DNA from: an uncultured Flavobacteriaceae bacterium
GTDB taxonomy: Bacteria; Bacteroidota; Bacteroidia; Flavobacteriales; Flavobacteriaceae
Length of the DNA stretch: 64,000 bases
Direction: 5' to 3'
Assembly (NCBI GenBank): GCA_947504035.1
Contig: CANNGA010000014.1
Location: 58,339-122,338 of the forward strand
Below are positions 35,161 through 44,793 of this stretch, in pieces. The first letter of the stretch is position 1; the number at the start of each line of letters is the position of its first letter. Made by a program: the position numbers and the translations under genes. The notes beneath the pieces were generated by a model. It was not told the origin of the DNA. It searched no databases and worked only from the letters and a program-made list of their open reading frames with translations.

Positions 35161-36447
35161 ATGATATACAAACGTAGCAGCGCATTATTCGCAGCAGCAG
35201 AAAAGGTTATCCCCGGAGGCGTCAATTCTCCAGTAAGAGCATTTAAAGGTGTAGGCGGCACGCCTATTTTTGTAAAAGAAGCTAAGGGTGCTTATTTGTA
35301 TGATGAAGATGGTAACCGTTTAATTGATTATATCAATTCTTGGGGGCCAATGATTTTAGGTCATGCCTATGCACCTGTAGTAGATGCTGTCGTTGAAAAA
35401 GCGAAAAAAGGAACTTCTTTTGGAATGCCTACTGAAATTGAAACGCAAATCGCTGCCTTAGCAGTAGATATGGTTCCCAACATCGATAAAATTCGTTTTG
35501 TAAATTCAGGAACTGAAGCTTGTATGAGTGCTATTCGCTTGGCAAGAGGCTATACGGGAAAAGATAAAATTATAAAATTTGCAGGCTGTTACCACGGCCA
35601 TTCCGATTCGTTTTTAATTCAAGCAGGTAGTGGTGCTAGTACTTTTGGAACGCCAAATAGTCCTGGAGTTACTAAAGGAACCGCACAAGATACGCTATTA
35701 GCAACCTATAATGACATAGATAGCGTTAAAGCACTTTTTGAAGCGAATACAGGAGAGATTGCTTGTGTTATAATAGAGCCAGTAGCAGGTAATATGGGAT
35801 GTATTCCCCCTAAAGAGAATTTTTTAAAAGCTTTAAGGGTTATTTGCGATGCGCATAATGTTGTATTGGTATTTGATGAGGTTATGACTGGCTTTCGTTT
35901 AGCTAAAGGGGGCGCTCAAGAATTATATGGTGTCGCTGCAGATATCGTGTGTTTTGGTAAAGTTATAGGAGGCGGGCTTCCTGTTGGTGCTTTTGCCGCA
36001 CGGCAAGAAATCATGAATCATTTAGCGCCTCTAGGTCCTGTTTATCAGGCGGGGACACTTAGTGGGAATCCATTAGCGATGGCTGCTGGTTTGGCAATGT
36101 TAACAGCACTACATACAGACACTACGCTTTTTGAGCGTTTAGAAGCTAAAACAAAATATTTACATGAAGGCATCTCTAAGGTGTTAACATCTAATGGTGT
36201 AGTGCATACCATTAACCGTGTAGGATCTATGATTTCTGTTCATTTTGCTGAAGGTGAAGTGTGCGATTTTGAGACGTCTGCAAAGGGGAATAATGAAACG
36301 TTTAAAAGCTTTTTTCACGGCTTGTTAAAAGCAGGTGTATATATCGCACCAAGTGCTTTCGAAACATGGTTTATTACAGATGCTTTGAGTTATGAAGATT
36401 TAGATTTTACAATTCGAGCTATCGCTGACGTATCTAAAAACTTGTAG
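35161..36447 (+). CDS. hemL: Glutamate-1-semialdehyde 2,1-aminomutase
   Basis: A 428-residue PLP enzyme that makes 5-aminolevulinate, the first committed precursor of haem in the C5 pathway. The family opening is [22 protein letters not shown]; the substrate region is [11 protein letters not shown]; the PLP aspartate lies in [11 protein letters not shown]; and the PLP lysine is in [16 protein letters not shown]. The C-terminus has [13 protein letters not shown]. It begins 8 bases after the glucosaminidase gene, so the two probably share a transcript. Confidence 0.98.
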   Translation: MIYKRSSALFAAAEKVIPGGVNSPVRAFKGVGGTPIFVKEAKGAYLYDEDGNRLIDYINSWGPMILGHAYAPVVDAVVEKAKKGTSFGMPTEIETQIAALAVDMVPNIDKIRFVNSGTEACMSAIRLARGYTGKDKIIKFAGCYHGHSDSFLIQAGSGASTFGTPNSPGVTKGTAQDTLLATYNDIDSVKALFEANTGEIACVIIEPVAGNMGCIPPKENFLKALRVICDAHNVVLVFDEVMTGFRLAKGGAQELYGVAADIVCFGKVIGGGLPVGAFAARQEIMNHLAPLGPVYQAGTLSGNPLAMAAGLAMLTALHTDTTLFERLEAKTKYLHEGISKVLTSNGVVHTINRVGSMISVHFAEGEVCDFETSAKGNNETFKSFFHGLLKAGVYIAPSAFETWFITDALSYEDLDFTIRAIADVSKNL

Positions 36448-36464
36448 GCGGTATTAGATATACA

Positions 36465-36492
36465 AAGGCACCGTTTTATAACGGTGCCCTTG
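36465..36492 (+). terminator. Hairpin after hemL
   Basis: Arms AAGGCACCGTT and AACGGTGCCCTT are nearly perfect around TTAT, but the T-tail is very short. It marks the end of the hemL operon by position and could also stabilise the 3' end. Confidence 0.6.
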
Positions 36493-36534
36493 ACGAACTA
36501 AAAAAATCACCTCATCACTTGAAGCTGGAATGTA

Positions 36535-36975
36535 TTATGCTTTATGTTGATGGCCTCTTTTGTCGTTATGTTTTCTAGATTTAGCATATCTTTTAGCCTG
36601 TAAGGTTTCCCATTTTGTATACTGCGCTTTATTTAATATGGTTTTTAATTTTGCTTTAGCTGCAATTTTACGGTCTAAGGCTTTATGGATACGCGCAACG
36701 CGATCTTCTTTTGTAAGCGCTTTGCCCTCTCCATTTTCTTTTTGCGCTTTTCTTGCGGCTACTTCTGCTTTTCTGTTTTTAACATGTTCTAAATTTAAAT
36801 TGTAAATCGCATCTTGCTGCGATGCTGTTAAATCTAAGGCAAGGGTCATTTTTTTTGTCTTTATAGAGGCAATGTCTTCTGGTGAAAAATTCATCCCTTT
36901 TTTGCCTTTATGATGCTGCGCTATAGATGCTTGAGTTGAGAAAAGTGCTATTGCAATGACTAATAAATATTTCAT
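36535..36975 (-). CDS. Secreted Spy/CpxP-like helical protein
   Basis: A 146-residue protein with signal peptide (MKYLLVIAIALFSTQASIA). The mature part is helical and strongly basic: SPEDIASIKTKKMTLALDLTASQQDAIYNLNLEHVKNRK and KLKTILNKAQYTKWETLQAKRYAKSRK. The LTxxQ spacing and the closing LNKAQYxKW are those of Spy/CpxP-like periplasmic proteins, which act as chaperones or metal-stress sensors. It has no cysteines. Function is inferred by analogy only. Confidence 0.75.
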   Translation of the reverse strand: MKYLLVIAIALFSTQASIAQHHKGKKGMNFSPEDIASIKTKKMTLALDLTASQQDAIYNLNLEHVKNRKAEVAARKAQKENGEGKALTKEDRVARIHKALDRKIAAKAKLKTILNKAQYTKWETLQAKRYAKSRKHNDKRGHQHKA

Positions 36976-37093
36976 AATGTTTAAATGGTTTTGATTTCAT
37001 ATCTAAGACCACACAAAACCTGTTAGGTTTAAAACGGTAAGCGCATTTAACAGAATGTTAACGTTTTATAAGAGTAAAGTGCTAAAGTATACG

Positions 37094-38590
37094 TTAAGCT
37101 GTACTGGCGTTTTGTAGCATTTCTAGTGTAGTTGTATATAAAGGTGTTGTATGCATTTTAGCTTTTAGCCAGGCATAGAAACTCATAACGAAAATATCCT
37201 CTTGCTGCGCTTCTACGAAATTAAAAGAGGCGCTAACGCGTTGCTTAAAAGCATTAGAATTTATAATTTCTGGGGTATCGAAACAGGTCTTTATGAGTTC
37301 AACAAAAACAATAACGCGTTCTTGGTATATGGATTTTAAATAAGTATAATACTGCCTTTTGAAACGTAATAGACGAGAGGCCACAAGATCTACATCTTGT
37401 AACTCCATGTAAAGAAGAATTTCTATAAGGTTCTTTTTTATCACCCATTCTATTCCAGCTTTGTCTTTATACCATCTGTCACTATGACGAAATTGAGAGA
37501 GAATATGGTGCGCTTTTTTAAACGCATTATTTTGAAAGAAAAACATCATTAAGCACAATTGGATGTCTAAAGCAGTTTCAGTGTCTCTATGTTTCGATAA
37601 CGTAAGTGGTTGTAATGTAAGGATGGCTTTAGGTTGTTGATTGGTGTAATTGTAATTTAAGGCTAGTAATAAGTTGTATTTTAATTGAAAGGTGTTGTAA
37701 TATTTCTTTTTGTGTTTTAACATGTATACATACATCGTTTCCAAAAAGGTATGAGAGGCTTTAAATTTTTTATTTCGGAATAGCGTATTGGCGATATAAT
37801 ACAGCATTTGAATGTGGAAAAAAGGTTGAGAGTCCTTACTATTATTAGCGAGTATAGTGGTGTAGGTGTTTATTAAAAAAGGTTCTATTTGCAGATACTT
37901 TTTTGTAGCAAAAGCCGATATGCTGGCAATGGAGGTAAGTTGGTATAGCGCTTTAAATGACAATTGGTTTATAATATTATTACCATATGTCGCTATTGTT
38001 TTTGTGAAAATAGTTTGAAAGTTAGAGGTTTGGTTACGCGCTAATTCATACCGCATTTTAGCATAGACCGTATTTAACTGTTCTTCCAGAAGCTGTTTTT
38101 TTTTATTAGCCTCAAGTTTATGAATAAGTGTGTCTAGAGCACTATTAGGGTAGGTATAGGCATACTGAATTTGAGTTGTGTAGATTTCATTTAGTAAAGC
38201 GAACAAATGATGTTCTAAGGCAATAGTTTCTGCTTTTTTTAAGATGTTGAATGCTACAGCGTATTGCTTGCGTTGTAAATGGGAGCGCGAAGCCAAAATA
38301 TAAGTAATGATTTCCATTTGAACAGAACTTTCGTCTTCTAAACTTGCATTTGCAGAAAAGCGAATGATAGATTGAAATAGCCGTTTGCGAAGCGCGTAAT
38401 ACGCTTGTGTTTGCGATTTCCCATACAAATGCATGCAAATATCTTTAGAGCTTAAGGCATCATCGCGTAAAAGCTTGAAGAGTTGTATGTTTTTAACATC
38501 TAACCGTTTGTTTTTTTTAGTTAAGAAAGCAATGAATTCGTGGTGTTCTTCATTAGAAAATGAAGTCACTATTTGTCTTAAATCAGTCAT
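37094..38590 (-). CDS. Large helical cytosolic protein of unknown function
   Basis: A 498-residue protein with no signal or membrane segment. It opens with an uncommon region (MTDLRQIVTSFSNEEHHEFIAFL) followed by a possible winged-helix-like stretch (KNIQLFKLLRDDALSSKDICMHLYGKSQTQAYYALRKRLFQSI). The rest is alpha-helical, in repeating units of ~35-40 residues with patterns such as LLALNYNYTNQQPKAILTL, like tetratricopeptide repeats. I do not recognise a named family. It is divergent from the YiaA-like gene. Confidence 0.7.
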   Translation of the reverse strand: MTDLRQIVTSFSNEEHHEFIAFLTKKNKRLDVKNIQLFKLLRDDALSSKDICMHLYGKSQTQAYYALRKRLFQSIIRFSANASLEDESSVQMEIITYILASRSHLQRKQYAVAFNILKKAETIALEHHLFALLNEIYTTQIQYAYTYPNSALDTLIHKLEANKKKQLLEEQLNTVYAKMRYELARNQTSNFQTIFTKTIATYGNNIINQLSFKALYQLTSIASISAFATKKYLQIEPFLINTYTTILANNSKDSQPFFHIQMLYYIANTLFRNKKFKASHTFLETMYVYMLKHKKKYYNTFQLKYNLLLALNYNYTNQQPKAILTLQPLTLSKHRDTETALDIQLCLMMFFFQNNAFKKAHHILSQFRHSDRWYKDKAGIEWVIKKNLIEILLYMELQDVDLVASRLLRFKRQYYTYLKSIYQERVIVFVELIKTCFDTPEIINSNAFKQRVSASFNFVEAQQEDIFVMSFYAWLKAKMHTTPLYTTTLEMLQNASTA

Positions 38591-38644
38591 TAAATCGTCA
38601 GTAAAAAATAGATGTTATACAATTAAATATAGTAAAACTATGAA

Positions 38645-38677
38645 TTTTTATAAAATAAGTCGTCAGTTTTTATAAAA
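38645..38677. promoter_or_regulatory. Twin TTTTTATAAAA boxes in a divergent promoter region
   Basis: Two identical 11-base copies start at 38645 and 38667, 22 bases apart (two helical turns). The core TTTTATAAAA is a palindrome. The octamer TCGTCAGT also occurs twice (38595 and 38660). They lie between two divergent genes and may be operator sites. Confidence 0.35.
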
Positions 38678-38740
38678 ATTAGTATTGCATAATGAACCGA
38701 TATAGTACAATTTTGTGCCATAATCATTAAAACAAAACCT

Positions 38741-39220
38741 ATGAATTATCAAACAACAGTATCTACAGATGAAGATGTGAATAAGCATCACGACATAGAA
38801 AAAACAAATGTATTTGACCAAAAGCCTACAGCTGCTTTTGTAAGTGCGTCATGGATTACCCTTTTAGTGGGAATGGTTTCTTATTGTATTGGCTTGTGGA
38901 ATGCTAATATGTTATTAAATGAAAAGGGGTATTATTTCACACTTTTACTTTTTGGATTGTTTTCTGTGATATCTGTACAAAAAGCAGTTCGTGATAGAAT
39001 AGAACATATACCAGTCACAGATATTTATTATAGCATCAGTTGGTTTTCAACACTAACATCTATAGTACTTCTTATTGTAGGCTTATGGAATGCCGATTTA
39101 GAACTGAGTGAAAAAGGGTTTTACGCGCTGGCTTTTCTACTAAGCTTGTTTTCTGCTATAGCAGTGCAAAAAAACACTAGAGATATACAATATATCGACA
39201 GGTATTTAGAACCAAAATAA
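38741..39220 (+). CDS. YiaA/YiaB-like inner-membrane protein
   Basis: A 159-residue protein with two copies of the YiaA two-helix domain. Copy one is [33 protein letters not shown] ... SVQKAVRD; copy two is [35 protein letters not shown] ... AVQKNTRD. The conserved GLWNA and SEKGFY motifs match the family. Four membrane helices are expected. The function is unknown. A hairpin follows the gene. Confidence 0.9.
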   Translation: MNYQTTVSTDEDVNKHHDIEKTNVFDQKPTAAFVSASWITLLVGMVSYCIGLWNANMLLNEKGYYFTLLLFGLFSVISVQKAVRDRIEHIPVTDIYYSISWFSTLTSIVLLIVGLWNADLELSEKGFYALAFLLSLFSAIAVQKNTRDIQYIDRYLEPK

Positions 39221-39309
39221 ACCATGTACACAAATTGAAGTCAAAGCAAACGAAAAGCAAAAGCTTAAAAGCGTTTTGATGGTTGGTTATGTCATATCAT
39301 GTTGTATCC

Positions 39310-39341
39310 AAAAGCCTCATAACAGCGATGTATGAGGCTTT
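39310..39341 (+). terminator. Hairpin between the YiaA-like and small membrane-protein genes
   Basis: Arms AAAGCCTCAT / ATGAGGCTTT are perfect (10 bases); the T-tail is short. It lies 15 bases before the next ATG, so it could be a terminator or a translation-controlling structure. Confidence 0.6.
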
Positions 39342-39355
39342 AAAACTCATTTAGA

Positions 39356-39625
39356 ATGAAACATAAATTAAGAACATCGTGCCTGATAATTAGTGGAATA
39401 CTAACTTTGATCATGACCTTTTTTGTCCCAATAAGAGGGGGGAGTGCCTCTTTAATATTTATACTTTCGATACCATCATTCGTGTTTTCTGGTATTTTAT
39501 CTGCTATAGGCTATTGGCACGTTACAGAAAAAAGTAAACTAAAGTATGTTCATGATGTCACGTTTGTATTATTACTTATTACGCTCTTAGGTTTAGAATT
39601 GTATTTTTACCCTTATACAAACTAA
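39356..39625 (+). CDS. Small hypothetical membrane protein
   Basis: An 89-residue protein with three likely membrane helices (CLIISGILTLIMTFFVPI, FILSIPSFVFSGILSAIGYW, VTFVLLLITLLGLELYF). No family is recognised. It is read away from the YiaA-like gene's hairpin and converges with the plug-domain protein, with 5 bases between the two stops. Confidence 0.62.
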   Translation: MKHKLRTSCLIISGILTLIMTFFVPIRGGSASLIFILSIPSFVFSGILSAIGYWHVTEKSKLKYVHDVTFVLLLITLLGLELYFYPYTN

Positions 39626-39630
39626 GCAGC

Positions 39631-42123
39631 TTAATCAACTTGAATAGTTGAAAAATGAAAAAACGGAATACCTTCTGTTGTAATACCTTCAATTTTAATC
39701 GCATAATTACTCTTGCGATTTGTTGTTTTAAAAGTAGTTTTACCCTGTCCTGTGTTAGCTGGGGATAATACAATTTTAGGATCCCAATGAAGCGTGCTTT
39801 TTATCTTTTGAGGTGCTGTAGAAAAATCGTCAGACTCCTTGTTGCCTTCAGAGTAAAATGTTCTAGCCGTATAGAACCCATTAGCCGTAAAATCTATAAT
39901 ACCTGGTTTACGTTTAATATTAGCATTGCTTGATATTCCTCCTTCTCTAGAATATATAGCGATAACGCCATTAGCGCTATTTCTGAAAAAAGCAGCGCGA
40001 GGACCTGCTAGTACATCTATAAATTCGATGTCTTCTCCTGTTAGAAATTCTATAGCATCAAATTCTACATTAAAACCATCTAACAATAGGGCTGGCGTGC
40101 CTTGCCCTCTAATAGATATTCGGTCGTTGTTGGCTTGTACAGAAGGAATTTGGTTTAAGAGATCTATAATGTTGTAAATACGATTTGTTTCATTTTCAGA
40201 CAAGTCTAATCTTTGGTTAGGGACTCCATAAAGTGTTTTTTCATTGAGTTCTTGTGTTCTTTTTTCTTGTACTGAGGCTTTATTGGCTTTAATAATGACC
40301 TCTTGTAACTGTACTTGTGATTTTAAGAAAGCGTCTCTAAACACTGCATTATTTTGGGCTGTTTTTAGGTAGTTTGTAATTTTAGTGGTGTCAGATACAT
40401 TGTAAATTAATGTGTTAGAAGCAGAACTTGCGTTTAGTTTTGGGCTGCTAGATAAGGTGTTGTTTAAATAAATAGTTACATCTCTGTTTGTTTTTATTTG
40501 AGCGTCTTTTTTTGAGAAGCTATTTCTACGGGCTTCTAAAAGTATATTTAGTGTGTCACTAAAGATAAACGGTCCATATTTGAACTCTCCCTTAGTGTTA
40601 GATGTTTGACGTTCTTGATGTAGAGTATTCCCCATAATAGTTAACCGTGTAGGAACAGAGATCTGTTGTCTTCCACCACCTAATGCCGTGGTACGCCCAG
40701 AAATATAAATGCCTTTTTCGGCTTCAAAGTTTATGTTTTTTGTAGTCTGTTGGTATAATAATTCTTGCCAAGTAAACCGTCTCCAACCTTGCGTAAGCAT
40801 TAATAGGTCTAATAAAAAACGTCTTCTATAATCATTTTCTTTTTGAAAAAAATAACCAGGAGTTTCAATAGTGCCTTTTAAATCTGAGTTTAAGAGCAAA
40901 TAGGTTTTAATAGTTTCATTTTTAGTATCATGATCTATAACGTCTATATCTGTAACAGACATGGAAAGATTACCATATAAAGGGGTTCCCGTAGGATCGT
41001 TAAGCCCAATTTGTATATGAACATCTTCTTCTGTGTGGGGAGTGTTGTTATCTATAGATAGATTCACTTTTACGGAGTTAACAGGATTGTCTACATATAC
41101 AAGTCTTTCACATACAGGTTTTCCGCTATTATTAAATAGTGTAATATGAGTTACGCCATCTTGTAAAAATTTGGTATCTAATGCTATTTTATAAGAGGAA
41201 ATGGCTTCGTCTTGGAGTTTTTCGTAAACCAAGTGCCCTCTTTGGTGTACTACTAAAAAGGTGTTTTTTAAGCCTAAATTCGTATTGGTGTTTATTTGAA
41301 TTGAGATCTTTTTACCAATGTTTGATACGTCTAAATTATAGCCCTCAGGGAGTGCTTTAGGTAAATCGTAAGTGTATGTTTTTCCGTTAATAGATACACT
41401 TGCATAGTATGTCGTATTAGGTTCTGGTGTTAATTTTACAATGCCAAGTCCAAATTTGTAAGTTTCAAAAGAAGCAACCGTTTTCGCGTTAGAATCTTTA
41501 ATGAGACCTTTTAGTTTTAAATTGGGGTCTAATTTGTCTTGTATTTTGATCGCTATTTTAGAAGGTATATTAGTTACCAAGTCTCCCCCTTCAGGATAAA
41601 AACCGATGTTAGGTTTAGATATAATCGCATCTTTTGGAGTAGATCTTTTGGCACTTATAGCAGTATCCAGATTTAAAGGTTTTTTGGGAGTAGGGTCCCA
41701 AATAGGAATTTCAGTTTGAAAAAAAAAGTCTGGATTTTGATTTCTCATGTAATTACTATAAGCTCTTAAACGATACTTCCCTGGAGACCAGTCTTTTTTT
41801 AGCGTAAAGTCTCCAGCGCTAGAAAAGTCTTTTATAAGCAATTGCCTTTTTTGAACTATACTGTCTTTACTATCGATAAGTTCTACATAAATAACATTGC
41901 TAAGATTAGAGGGCTTATGTGTTGTTCCATTTACTAAATAAGCCGTAAACCAGAGGTCTTCCCCCAACGTATAATAGGGTTTGTCTGTTTGGACATAAAT
42001 TTTTTCAGGATAGTTTTCGGTATAGGCTGCTAATTTTTCTATAACAAGTGCTCTAAAATTATTAACAAGCGTAAATGATAAAAGTGAAATGATGGCTAGG
42101 GCGAGGAAACTATTTTTAAGCAT
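39631..42123 (-). CDS. Macroglobulin-like/TonB plug-domain protein without a barrel
   Basis: An 830-residue exported protein. It has an N-terminal hydrophobic signal, then an MG2-like sandwich (YPEKIYVQTDKPYYTLGEDLWFTAYLV) followed by several further beta domains. A TonB-receptor plug lies near the C-terminus (NRIYNIIDLLNQIPSVQ ... ISIRGQGTPALLLDGFNVE ... IEFIDVLAGPRAAFF). The usual ~600-residue outer-membrane barrel is missing, and the protein ends ~100 residues after the plug. This arrangement is known in Flavobacteriia, but what it does is not clear. It is single-gene on its strand, with the lysS terminator upstream. Confidence 0.88.
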   Translation of the reverse strand: MLKNSFLALAIISLLSFTLVNNFRALVIEKLAAYTENYPEKIYVQTDKPYYTLGEDLWFTAYLVNGTTHKPSNLSNVIYVELIDSKDSIVQKRQLLIKDFSSAGDFTLKKDWSPGKYRLRAYSNYMRNQNPDFFFQTEIPIWDPTPKKPLNLDTAISAKRSTPKDAIISKPNIGFYPEGGDLVTNIPSKIAIKIQDKLDPNLKLKGLIKDSNAKTVASFETYKFGLGIVKLTPEPNTTYYASVSINGKTYTYDLPKALPEGYNLDVSNIGKKISIQINTNTNLGLKNTFLVVHQRGHLVYEKLQDEAISSYKIALDTKFLQDGVTHITLFNNSGKPVCERLVYVDNPVNSVKVNLSIDNNTPHTEEDVHIQIGLNDPTGTPLYGNLSMSVTDIDVIDHDTKNETIKTYLLLNSDLKGTIETPGYFFQKENDYRRRFLLDLLMLTQGWRRFTWQELLYQQTTKNINFEAEKGIYISGRTTALGGGRQQISVPTRLTIMGNTLHQERQTSNTKGEFKYGPFIFSDTLNILLEARRNSFSKKDAQIKTNRDVTIYLNNTLSSSPKLNASSASNTLIYNVSDTTKITNYLKTAQNNAVFRDAFLKSQVQLQEVIIKANKASVQEKRTQELNEKTLYGVPNQRLDLSENETNRIYNIIDLLNQIPSVQANNDRISIRGQGTPALLLDGFNVEFDAIEFLTGEDIEFIDVLAGPRAAFFRNSANGVIAIYSREGGISSNANIKRKPGIIDFTANGFYTARTFYSEGNKESDDFSTAPQKIKSTLHWDPKIVLSPANTGQGKTTFKTTNRKSNYAIKIEGITTEGIPFFHFSTIQVD

Positions 42124-42474
42124 ATTTCAATGTATTGGTTACAATCTACAAAATTTTCACAATAAGTGTACCTTTTAAGGTGAATGTTACAACTATTTTT
42201 AGTTTAGACGCATTAATACGGAGTTCGTTTAAAAGAAAATCCTTAAAAAATTAACATACTGACTAGTAGTGTCTTAAATATATCTTAAAAAAGGCTTTTA
42301 TCTGTTAAACATTTCAAAAGAGTACTTTAACTTTTCTTTTTTTCAATTAAATTTGAATGAGTTTAGTTATTTGTTTAGTTAAAAAAAGCCAACAATTCGA
42401 TTTCGAATTATTGGCTTTTTTACGTATTTTATGTTTTATGTCTTTTTTAGAATAAAGACGATATCTTAGGCGCT
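42124..42474 (-). other. 351-base region between lysS and the plug-domain gene
   Basis: Apart from the lysS terminator listed below, no gene is seen. It should also hold the promoter for the plug-domain gene, but I cannot point to a clear -7 box. Confidence 0.5.
42381..42421 (-). terminator. Intrinsic terminator of lysS
   Basis: Read on the minus strand, arms AAGCCAATAATTCGA and TCGAATTGTTGGCTT (one mismatch) are followed by a long T-run. It is 54 bases after the lysS stop codon. Confidence 0.9.
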
Positions 42475-44166
42475 TTATAGAACTTGAATAAAAAGTGCAT
42501 CTTCTGTTTTTTCTACTTTAGCAATCTTGTTTTTTGTAAGTTCTTTTACCGCTTTATCCCATTTTTTATTAGACAAACTAGATTGTACTTTTAAATCTGC
42601 CAATGGGAGTTTTTCTGCCTTACTTAAAATGTCAAGGACAGCTTTTGCATCCTCACTAATAGCTAGTGGTTTTTTCTCAGGTTTCATTTGAGGAAAAAAC
42701 AGGACTTCTTGAATGGATTGGTTATTGGTTAAAAACATAATGAGACGGTCCATACCAATACCCATACCAGATGTTGGAGGCATACCGTATTCTAAAGCGC
42801 GTAAAAAATCATAATCGATAGTTGCTGTAGCTTCGTCGTCCCCTTTTTTAGCAAGCTCTAATTGATGTTCAAAACGTTCACGCTGGTCTATAGGGTCGTT
42901 AAGCTCGCTATACGCATTCGCTATTTCTTTACCACAAACCATAAGTTCAAAGCGTTCTGTAAGTTCAGGATTGTCTCTATGTTCTTTACATAAAGGACTC
43001 ATTTCTTTAGGGTAGTCTGTAATAAACGTAGGCTGGATATAATTACCTTCACATTTTTCACCAAAAATCTCATCTATAAGTTTGCCTTTACCCATTGTAG
43101 CATTAACTTCAATACCCATCTCTTTAGCGGCAGCTCTTATCTCGTCTTCTGTTTTATCACTTATGTCAAATCCCGTAAAATGCTTTATAGAATCTGCCAT
43201 GGTAACACGCGCATAAGGCGCCTTAAAATCGATATCATGTGCACCAAATTTGGCTTTGGTAGAGCCATTTACCGCTAGGGCACAATGTTCTAATAAACGT
43301 TCGCAAAAATCCATCATCCAATTGTAGTCTTTGTAGGCTACATAAATTTCCATGGCTGTGAATTCTGGATTATGAGTACGGTCCATACCCTCATTTCTAA
43401 AGTTTTTAGAAAACTCATAAACGCCATCAAACCCCCCAACAATCAGGCGTTTTAAATACAGTTCGTTGGCAATTCTCATGTATAAAGGAATGTCTAACGA
43501 ATTGTGATGCGTAATGAATGGGCGTGCGGCTGCACCACCAGCTATGGGTTGTAAAACAGGAGTTTCAACTTCAAAGTAACCAGAGTCGTTAAAAAACGAA
43601 CGCATGGCATTAAAGAGTTTTGTGCGTTTTACAAAAACGTCTTTTACATGAGGATTAACGACTAAATCGGCATAGCGCTGTCTGTATCTTAGTTCTGGAT
43701 CGTTAAATTCATCGTAAGTATTACCATCGGCATCTGTTTTTGGAAGCGGTAAGGGTTTTAAGGCCTTGCTAAGTAACGTAAAGTTTTTAACCATAACGGT
43801 TTTAGCACCAACCTTAGTGGTAAATAAGTGCCCTTCAATACCAACAAAATCGCCAATGTCTAAGAGTTTTTTATACACATCATTGTATTTGCTTTTGTCA
43901 TCTCCTAAGCAAATTTCATCACGGTTAAAATAAACCTGTATTCTACCATCGCTGTCTTGCAGTTCAGCAAAGCTGGCATTACCTTGTATGCGACGCGACA
44001 TTAATCGCCCAGCAATAGTTACGTTTTTACCTTCTTCAAAATCATGTGAGATGTCTTTAGAAGTTTCCTTAACCGGAAATAAATCAGCTGGATAGGGGTT
44101 AATGCCTAAGGCTCTTAATTTTGCGAGTTTTTCGCGTCTTACCAATTCTTGTTCTGAAAGCTGCAT
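42475..44166 (-). CDS. lysS: Lysyl-tRNA synthetase (class II)
   Basis: A 563-residue class II synthetase that charges tRNA-Lys. The N-terminal OB-fold is VTIAGRLMSRRIQGNASFAELQD; motif 2 has FRNEGMDRTHNPEFTAMEIY; motif 3 is GMGIGMDRLIMFL. The C-terminus extends ~70 residues past the core with a lysine-rich helical segment (ILSKAEKLPLADLKVQ... KWDKAVKELTKNKIAKV), which is ordinary for Bacteroidota. A -7 box sits just upstream and a terminator downstream, so it is monocistronic. Confidence 0.98.
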   Translation of the reverse strand: MQLSEQELVRREKLAKLRALGINPYPADLFPVKETSKDISHDFEEGKNVTIAGRLMSRRIQGNASFAELQDSDGRIQVYFNRDEICLGDDKSKYNDVYKKLLDIGDFVGIEGHLFTTKVGAKTVMVKNFTLLSKALKPLPLPKTDADGNTYDEFNDPELRYRQRYADLVVNPHVKDVFVKRTKLFNAMRSFFNDSGYFEVETPVLQPIAGGAAARPFITHHNSLDIPLYMRIANELYLKRLIVGGFDGVYEFSKNFRNEGMDRTHNPEFTAMEIYVAYKDYNWMMDFCERLLEHCALAVNGSTKAKFGAHDIDFKAPYARVTMADSIKHFTGFDISDKTEDEIRAAAKEMGIEVNATMGKGKLIDEIFGEKCEGNYIQPTFITDYPKEMSPLCKEHRDNPELTERFELMVCGKEIANAYSELNDPIDQRERFEHQLELAKKGDDEATATIDYDFLRALEYGMPPTSGMGIGMDRLIMFLTNNQSIQEVLFFPQMKPEKKPLAISEDAKAVLDILSKAEKLPLADLKVQSSLSNKKWDKAVKELTKNKIAKVEKTEDALFIQVL

Positions 44167-44186
44167 GCTAATTTTATTTAGAGGTG

Positions 44187-44194
44187 CAAAATTA
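44187..44194 (-). promoter_or_regulatory. Bacteroidota-type -7 box of lysS
   Basis: TAATTTTG on the minus strand, 20 bases before the ATG. The -33 TTG is not clear; at the right distance the sequence reads ATG. Confidence 0.45.
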
Positions 44195-44237
44195 CATTAT
44201 TTAGAAAAATTAGCATACTACTTAGTGCTTAATTTGT

Positions 44238-44425
44238 CTAAATCGTATGTTTTAGAACAGTACCTTTAATTTTTAAAATAGGATTACCGTTTTACGCATT
44301 AGAAATTACAGTGCTGCTTTTATTGAAATGACCAATTCTATTTGTGATATACGTTATTTTAATTTGACCTTCATCATCCCGTAAAATTGGATGTTTAGTG
44401 CGTATAGAAAACCACAATCAGTAAG
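44238..44425 (-). pseudogene. Decayed DUF1573 protein gene
   Basis: Read on the minus strand, one frame gives TKHPILRDDEGQIKITYITN then RIGHFNKSSTVISNA, a TAA at 44294-44292, then NGNPILKIKGTVL and a stop. This is the DUF1573 pattern (GEIKVxYNTNRxGxFxKTxTVxSNA ... LxIKGxVL). Upstream, a CG-bearing segment (TDCGF) like the family's conserved cysteine region lies in another frame, as expected after a single-base indel near 44410. No start codon or leader remains. I take it as a degraded copy of a small secreted family; chance similarity is unlikely given the length and order of matches. Confidence 0.68.
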
Positions 44426-44594
44426 ACGATTTTCGTTTAGACATTTTTATAGATGAACTGTTTGCTTCTACAAAGCATTATGATGACTGTTATGTGTCAT
44501 AAGACAATGTATTAGGATTGAAGTGTAACAAAAGCATTATAAATAACGACAAGTTATAGCGTGGTTAGGTGTACTGCGTTTAAATTTAAAGAAA

Positions 44595-44753
44595 ATGAGC
44601 ATATTTAGAGTGATCTTGTCTATTATTTGTCCGCCACTGGCTGTTATTGATAAAGGCTGCGGGTCTATTAGTATAGTCTGTATATTGTGGTTATGCGGTT
44701 GGGTACCTGGTGTTATTGCAGCCTTAGTAATTCTTAATAACCCAAAGAATTGA
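44595..44753 (+). CDS. YqaE/Pmp3 family small membrane protein
   Basis: A 52-residue protein. It has the family signature: ILSIICPPLAVIDKGCG, then SIVCILWLCGWVPGVIAALVIL, two membrane helices with the PPLAV bend. Members of the PMP3 family are proteolipids linked to cation or stress tolerance in other organisms; the bacterial role is less clear. The ATG is preceded by AAAGAAA, an acceptable ribosome-binding context for this phylum. The gene is too short for many annotation cut-offs. Confidence 0.88.
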   Translation: MSIFRVILSIICPPLAVIDKGCGSISIVCILWLCGWVPGVIAALVILNNPKN

Positions 44754-44793
44754 TTTATCTTTGTTCAAATTTTAAATCTGATATTTTAGTAAA

